From the NCBI GenBank assembly GCA_963615155.1, contig CAVEGP010000002.1:1-64000 (forward strand): 64,000 nucleotides of DNA, in the 5' to 3' direction. The position numbers and the translations under genes were made by a program. The notes beneath the pieces are model-generated. The model was given only the letters and a program-made list of their open reading frames with translations. It did no database searches and was not told the DNA's origin. Origin of the DNA: Faecalibacterium sp963615155 (lineage in GTDB: Bacteria > Bacillota > Clostridia > Oscillospirales > Ruminococcaceae). Positions 59,886-64,000 of the stretch are shown here, piece after piece (position 1 is the first letter of the stretch; every line of letters starts with the position of its first letter).

Positions 59886-61241
59886 ATGACTACTGTTGCC
59901 ACTCCCGATGCTGCGCGGCTGGTATTTGCTGCCGTGGCAGGGCTTATCCTGTTGCTCGTTCTTATCATCAAGTTCAAAATCCATGCAATGATCTCCATCC
60001 TGATTGGTGCCGTGGGCATCGGCTTGATGGCTGGTATGCCGCTGGCCGATATTATCAATTCTGTGAATGAAGGTATTGGAAACACCTTAAAAGGCATTGC
60101 CCTTTTGGTCGGTCTTGGTTCCATGTTCGGTGCGATTCTGGAAGAATCTGGCGGTGCGCAGACACTGGCCGTAACCATGGTGCGCAAATTCGGTGACGAA
60201 AAAGCCGCATGGGCATTGGGCATCACAGGTTTGGTCATTGCAATGCCTGTTTTCTTTGATGCAGGTCTGATTATTCTAATCCCACTGGCTTTCTCGCTGG
60301 CAAAGCGCACGAACCGCTCGATTCTGTACTATGTCATTCCTCTGCTGGCAGGTCTGGCTGTCGGCCACGCATTCATTCCTCCCACGCCGGGTCCTGTTCT
60401 GGTTGCTTCCATGCTGGGTGTAGACCTTGGCTGGGTCATCCTCATCGGCATCTTCTGTGGCATCTTTGCCATGATCGTGGCAGGCCCCATCTGGGGTTCT
60501 ATCTGTGGCAAAAAGTACATGATCGCGGTTCCGGAGCACATTGCACAACAAGAGGACATCGACGAAAGCAAACTGCCCAAGTTTGGCACCATCGTTGGCA
60601 TTATTATGATTCCTCTGGTGCTCATCATCGCAAACTCTGTGGCAAAAGTTGTTCCTGCAATGGCAGGTATCCAGCCTGTTTTGGCTTTCCTTGGTGAGCC
60701 GTTTATGGCACTGCTGCTGGCGACCATTGCTGCGATGTATCTGCTGGGTACCCGTCATGGCTACTCCAATGCACAGCTCGAAAAAATCATGACCAAATCT
60801 CTGGAGCCTACTGGTATGATCTTGCTGGTCACTGCCTGCGGTGGTGTTCTCCGCTATATGCTCCAGAACTCCGGTCTGGGCGATGTTATTGGCAACGCCG
60901 TAGCAAACGCAAGCCTTCCGCTGGTTTTGGTGGCCTTCATTGTGGCTGCGCTGGTGCGCATCTCGGTCGGTTCTTCTACCGTTGCTATGACCATGGCCGC
61001 TGGTATCATCTCCGCAATGCCCGGTATCAGCGAACTCAGCCCGCTGTATCTGGCTTGTGTCACCGCTGCGATTGCTGGCGGCTCTACCGTCTGCTCGCAC
61101 TTCAACGATTCCGGTTTCTGGCTGGTCAAGAGCCTTGTAGGCATGGATGAAAAGACGACCCTCAAGACATGGACCATCATGGAAACGCTGGTCGGCGTCG
61201 TAGGCTTCCTCGTGGCACTGGTCATCTCCTTCTTTGCTTGA
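59886..61241 (+). CDS. GntP-family gluconate/sugar-acid permease
   Basis: 451 residues with about twelve membrane helices. The GntP pattern is clear: FKIHAMISILIGAVGIGLMAGMP near residue 35, GLGSMFGAILEESGGAQTLA near 80, MPVFFDAGLIILIPLAFSLA near 120, HAFIPPTPGPVLVASMLG near 160, ACGGVLRYMLQNSG near 320 and CSHFNDSGFWLVK near 405. Such carriers import gluconate or related acids with protons. ATG 59886 follows GGAGG. The dehydratase stop is 117 bases upstream, with no terminator between. Confidence 0.93.
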   Translation: MTTVATPDAARLVFAAVAGLILLLVLIIKFKIHAMISILIGAVGIGLMAGMPLADIINSVNEGIGNTLKGIALLVGLGSMFGAILEESGGAQTLAVTMVRKFGDEKAAWALGITGLVIAMPVFFDAGLIILIPLAFSLAKRTNRSILYYVIPLLAGLAVGHAFIPPTPGPVLVASMLGVDLGWVILIGIFCGIFAMIVAGPIWGSICGKKYMIAVPEHIAQQEDIDESKLPKFGTIVGIIMIPLVLIIANSVAKVVPAMAGIQPVLAFLGEPFMALLLATIAAMYLLGTRHGYSNAQLEKIMTKSLEPTGMILLVTACGGVLRYMLQNSGLGDVIGNAVANASLPLVLVAFIVAALVRISVGSSTVAMTMAAGIISAMPGISELSPLYLACVTAAIAGGSTVCSHFNDSGFWLVKSLVGMDEKTTLKTWTIMETLVGVVGFLVALVISFFA

Positions 61242-61437
61242 CCGACGATTTGATTCTCCTTCAAGTTGTCGTTCATCGTTCTCCCAATTCATTTACCTTC
61301 GCAGAGCCGACTGTGCCTTTTTAGTAAAACAGGATCCATCTATCAATGCGTCATCTGCCGTGAAGTCTTCCAGCGAATTTTCTTTGGTCTGAAGATTTTC
61401 TGTACCTGCTCAAAGCTGAATCCAAACACGCAAAAGC

Positions 61438-61486
61438 ACCCGCTCACCTGTGGAAATTATTCTTTCACAGGTGGGCGGGTATTTTG
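61438..61486 (+). terminator. Terminator of the dehydratase-permease operon
   Basis: ACCCGCTCACCTGTG (61438-61452) pairs with CACAGGTGGGCGGGT (61466-61480) apart from one mismatch, followed by ATTTTG. The 196 bases between gntP and this hairpin show no other feature. Confidence 0.8.
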
Positions 61487-61517
61487 TAAATCCCAGAGAG
61501 AGACCTATTTTATTATT

Positions 61518-62357
61518 TCAACCGTCCAACAGCCAGCGACGGACAGCCTTCGCTGCACCGCTTTCCCGATTTGTGTCCGTGATAGCGTCGGCAGCCAGCT
61601 TTACGGCATCGGAAGCGTTTCCCATTGCCACGCCCCAGCCCGCTGCCCGAATCAGCGCAAGGTCATTGCCGCTGTCACCCAGTGCCATTACATCTGTGAG
61701 GGAAAGCCCCAGCCGACCGCTCAGAAATTCTACAGCCTGCCGTTTCCCTGCCCGGGACGAAGTGATTTCCAGGGCACCAGCGCAGCACTCCATGGGCAGT
61801 GCACCCACAGCTTCCAGCCCAGTACAGACATTCTCCCAGCATTCTGCCGGAACTCTGGGCATATTGATCTTCACAATACCCGCCGGCGCAAGAGACAACG
61901 CATCTGCTTTCAACGGCTGCAAACGGGTTCGCAGAAGATTCCTGTGAAAAGCGGTGACTCCGTTGTCCTGCATCAGCTGTTCATACCAGCACGACCTCAC
62001 ATGATAGCCGCCCGCCCCGTCAATGAACTCCACCGGAATATGATAGTGCTCACTGACCTGTTCAACGCCATCCAGCACAGCGGCCAGGAGCGTCTGCTGC
62101 CAGAGCCAGCATTTTTTCTGCCGGTCCCAGATCTGAGCCCCATCGTTGAGTACAAGATAGCGCAGCCACGGAAGAGAGCCTTCCTGTATGATCGGAGGCA
62201 GCACGCTAAGGGGACGACCCGTAGCAAACACCACCGTCACGCCTCGGGCAGCAGCTTCCTGCGCAGTTTCCAGCACATCCGGCGCAAATTCTGTCGGGTC
62301 GGCTCCAAGCGCAGTGCCATCCAGATCCATCACCAGCAGTTGATAGGGCAGCTTCAT
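61518..62357 (-). CDS. HAD-superfamily (Cof-type) phosphatase
   Basis: 279 residues with VMDLDGTALG near residue 9, FATGRPLSVLPP near 44, LEITSSRAGKRQAVEFL near 195 (Lys motif) and ALGDSGNDLALIRAAGWGVAMGNA near 225. Third gene in line with the PTS component and MupG, 11 bases after mupG, so co-transcribed. In that setting it might dephosphorylate a sugar phosphate from muropeptide recycling, but this is inference. Confidence 0.87.
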   Translation of the reverse strand: MKLPYQLLVMDLDGTALGADPTEFAPDVLETAQEAAARGVTVVFATGRPLSVLPPIIQEGSLPWLRYLVLNDGAQIWDRQKKCWLWQQTLLAAVLDGVEQVSEHYHIPVEFIDGAGGYHVRSCWYEQLMQDNGVTAFHRNLLRTRLQPLKADALSLAPAGIVKINMPRVPAECWENVCTGLEAVGALPMECCAGALEITSSRAGKRQAVEFLSGRLGLSLTDVMALGDSGNDLALIRAAGWGVAMGNASDAVKLAADAITDTNRESGAAKAVRRWLLDG

Positions 62358-62368
62358 AGCGTTTCTCC

Positions 62369-63415
62369 TTACAGCTTCACCATACGGAAAGGTTTTCCTC
62401 TGCGGATGCAGTCCAGCAGCAGATCATACTCCGCCGGCACCTCACCAATGACGTTGACCTTTTCGTCTGCCGGAAAATCCGCCCGCACGAGCTGGATCTC
62501 GCCGGAATAGCGACCATAGCCGATGTTGTCCATGGTCACACAGCGGCGGCGACGTTCCACACAGTTTTCGGGCTTTATTTCGCTGCCAAAGCAGGAGTAA
62601 AGCCGAGATTCCTGATATCTCACCAGCGTTTTGGGAGAATCCGGACGGCAGGTAAAGGTTTGATTGTACAGTGTCTCATAGCCGGAACGCAACGCCACCG
62701 GCAGACTGATCTCGCCGCTTTCGCAGAAGCGGCGGATATATTCCTGTTCCCGCTCGCTGACACCGGGATCTCCGGCAAAAATCCCATCTAGATCATAGTT
62801 CACAGCCAGATCTACAAAGGCCGCAGAGGGAGCCGCCGTGCGGTGATCCTCCAATGTGGGCAGACCCTTGTACAGCGGACCGCGCGCCAGTTCATCGCCG
62901 GGAATGAATCCATAAACCTTCAGACCTTCAGCCTGCAATGCCGCCGTGCTCTCGTGGAGGAATTGCGGATCAAGACCGGTCTCTGGACGAGGATAGAAGT
63001 TGTGCATGGCGATCACTGTTCCACCGCCCGCTGCCAGCCGTCGGGCAATATCCGGCGTAGTGGTGGAAGCATTCACGGCAATGGGCATTTTCTGTGCCAG
63101 CGCATTCATCTCTTCCAGAGAGAAACCATAGTCCAGACGCAAACCCCACAGGTGTAGCCGCTTTGCCAGTGCGGAAAGGTCGGCGCTGGCAAACTGCTTT
63201 ACGGTCTTTTCCGAGACATCTGCAAGGATCTGCCACCCATGCGCAGCCAGAAAATCACACATTTCCTGCACACGGGCACAGTACTCCTCATTGAATTCTT
63301 CGCTGATATGCAGTGAGATAAAAACAGGTGCGCCACCTGCCGCAAAAGCGGAAAGCGACGCACGCTGTTCCTCAAACTGCGTCAGATACACTGACCGTCC
63401 GAGATTTTTAAGCAT
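62369..63415 (-). CDS. mupG: 6-phospho-N-acetylmuramidase (MupG, DUF871/GH170 family)
   Basis: 348 residues from ATG 63415 (GAGGA upstream), overlapping the PTS stop by eight bases. The DUF871 layout is visible: N-terminal SVYLTQFEEQ, ISLHISEEF near 45, LRLDYGFSLEEM near 100, AMHNFYPRPETGLD near 145, GFIPGDELARGPLYKGLPTLEDHR near 180 (in two parts), and a C-terminal cyclophilin-like domain with TMDNIGYGRYSGEIQLV. Family members characterised in Firmicutes cleave MurNAc-6-phosphate-GlcNAc, recycling wall disaccharide. Its coupling to a PTS permease supports that. Confidence 0.88.
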   Translation of the reverse strand: MLKNLGRSVYLTQFEEQRASLSAFAAGGAPVFISLHISEEFNEEYCARVQEMCDFLAAHGWQILADVSEKTVKQFASADLSALAKRLHLWGLRLDYGFSLEEMNALAQKMPIAVNASTTTPDIARRLAAGGGTVIAMHNFYPRPETGLDPQFLHESTAALQAEGLKVYGFIPGDELARGPLYKGLPTLEDHRTAAPSAAFVDLAVNYDLDGIFAGDPGVSEREQEYIRRFCESGEISLPVALRSGYETLYNQTFTCRPDSPKTLVRYQESRLYSCFGSEIKPENCVERRRRCVTMDNIGYGRYSGEIQLVRADFPADEKVNVIGEVPAEYDLLLDCIRRGKPFRMVKL

Positions 63416-64000
63416 TGGCAACGTCCTCGACAGAAACCATTGCATTGGTTACGATAAAGCCCATGATGTAGCAGATGACCAGACCGACAGCATAGCAGCC
63501 AACGGATGCAGCCACACCGTTAGGACCGGCAGTCATAACGAACAGAGCCAGCAGACCGGAAGGACCCCAAGCGGTAGCCGCGACCTGCATTGCCATGACA
63601 AACGCGCCACCGAAGCCCGCGCCCAGACCAGCACTGATGAAGGGTTTACCCATGGGAAGAGTAACACCATAGATCAGGGGTTCGCCGATGCCCAGCAGAC
63701 CAGCAGGCAGCGCACCGGTGATGACATTCTTCAGGCGGGTATTGCCACACTTCTTAGCCTTCATGTAGATAGCGACCGCAGCACCAACCTGACCTGCGCC
63801 AGCCATCGCCAGAGCGGGATACAGGGTAACATAGCCGAAAGTCTCCAACTGCACAGAGTACAGAGCAACCAGACCGTGGTGCATACCCATAGCAACCATG
63901 GGCAGGAACAGAGCTGTGGAAACATAACCAGCAATAATGCGGACGATCAGGCTCTCACTCATGCAGAGCTTCTCAACGACCCAGCACAGGGCAGTGGAGA
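63408..64000 (-). CDS. PTS EIIC component (MurNAc/glucose-family type), partial
   Basis: The frame stays open to the window edge, so the N-terminal part lies beyond 64000; the visible 197 residues are the C-terminal portion. Features: MVAMGMHHGLVALYSVQLE, TLYPALAMAGAGQVGAAVAIY, PAGLLGIGEPLIYGVTLPMGKPF and GPNGVAASVGCY, as in EIIC of the glucose-sucrose-MurNAc family. Coupling to mupG makes N-acetylmuramate or MurNAc-GlcNAc the probable substrate. A conventional ATG at 63962 is internal to the homologous region and is not taken as the start. Confidence 0.85.
   Translation of the reverse strand, partial: STALCWVVEKLCMSESLIVRIIAGYVSTALFLPMVAMGMHHGLVALYSVQLETFGYVTLYPALAMAGAGQVGAAVAIYMKAKKCGNTRLKNVITGALPAGLLGIGEPLIYGVTLPMGKPFISAGLGAGFGGAFVMAMQVAATAWGPSGLLALFVMTAGPNGVAASVGCYAVGLVICYIMGFIVTNAMVSVEDVANA

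Noticed and set aside
1..64000. tRNA, rRNA, insertion sequence or prophage genes
   Set aside because: None recognised by reading; no transposase or integrase frame and no cloverleaf with a plausible anticodon stem was noticed.

Overview
The window looks like chromosome from a strictly fermentative, low-oxygen gut Firmicute, most likely Faecalibacterium or a close relative in the Ruminococcaceae/Oscillospiraceae. Reasons: moderate-to-high GC, strong GGAGG ribosome binding sites, pyruvate formate-lyase with its activase, a complete hexuronate (pectin sugar) catabolic set, a Gram-positive dcw wall cluster and a lipobox lipoprotein. The assignment is inference from gene content; no rRNA or tRNA gene is visible.

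Layout. 1-3.3 kb: pflB-pflA. 3.3-7.4 kb: a very large repeat-rich secreted surface protein whose promoter contains a ten-G tract. 7.5-23.1 kb: hexuronate catabolism: uxuB-uxuA with a GntR-type regulator; kdgA(-VOC fusion)-kdgK-kduI-kduD; uxaC diverging from uxaB-uxaA-epimerase. An unrelated PAP2 phosphatase and a HAD phosphatase lie inside. 23.1-31.1 kb: a lipoprotein, a metal P-type ATPase with a small membrane partner, a HAD phosphatase-exonuclease pair, a VTT/DedA-like membrane protein, a decayed surface-protein remnant and lrgAB. 31.3-43.5 kb: a rearranged dcw cluster on the minus strand (rsmH, ftsL, PASTA transpeptidase, murF, mraY, ftsW, murG, ftsQ, murE). 43.6-46.5 kb: rsmD with a coiled-coil gene, a flavodoxin-like gene, then a probable type I toxin-antitoxin locus that is partly duplicated and interrupted by an assembly gap. 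46.5-51.1 kb: a GH2 glycosidase homologue lacking its acid/base Glu and a zinc-ribbon/DUF5685/DnaJ trio. 51.2-56.9 kb: a secreted protein, serC-serA, a BlaI-type repressor and rlmD. 57-61.3 kb: a GntR regulator, an IlvD/Edd-family sugar-acid dehydratase and a GntP permease. 61.5-64 kb: HAD phosphatase, MupG-type muramidase and a PTS EIIC cut by the window edge.

How it fits together. Glucuronate and galacturonate are isomerised by UxaC, reduced by UxuB/UxaB and dehydrated by UxuA/UxaA to 2-keto-3-deoxygluconate (KDG). KduI/KduD bring unsaturated uronates from pectin lyases to the same point. KdgK and KdgA then give pyruvate and glyceraldehyde-3-phosphate, and PFL takes pyruvate to formate and acetyl-CoA. 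The dehydratase/GntP pair at 58-61 kb could feed a sugar acid such as gluconate into the same KDG pool. A palindrome, TTGTATACAA or near matches, recurs before uxuA, kdgA, uxaC and uxaB and is a candidate regulon operator. No uronate transporter is present here.

Main points for a second look: the type I toxin-antitoxin module (44-codon hydrophobic peptide with a convergent small RNA from a perfect consensus promoter), the G-tract promoter of the surface protein, enzymes with substituted catalytic residues (GH2 acid/base Glu, MraY Asp, P-type ATPase CPx), lrgA with ACG where ATG is expected, and a family of dispersed palindromic elements that abut stop codons.
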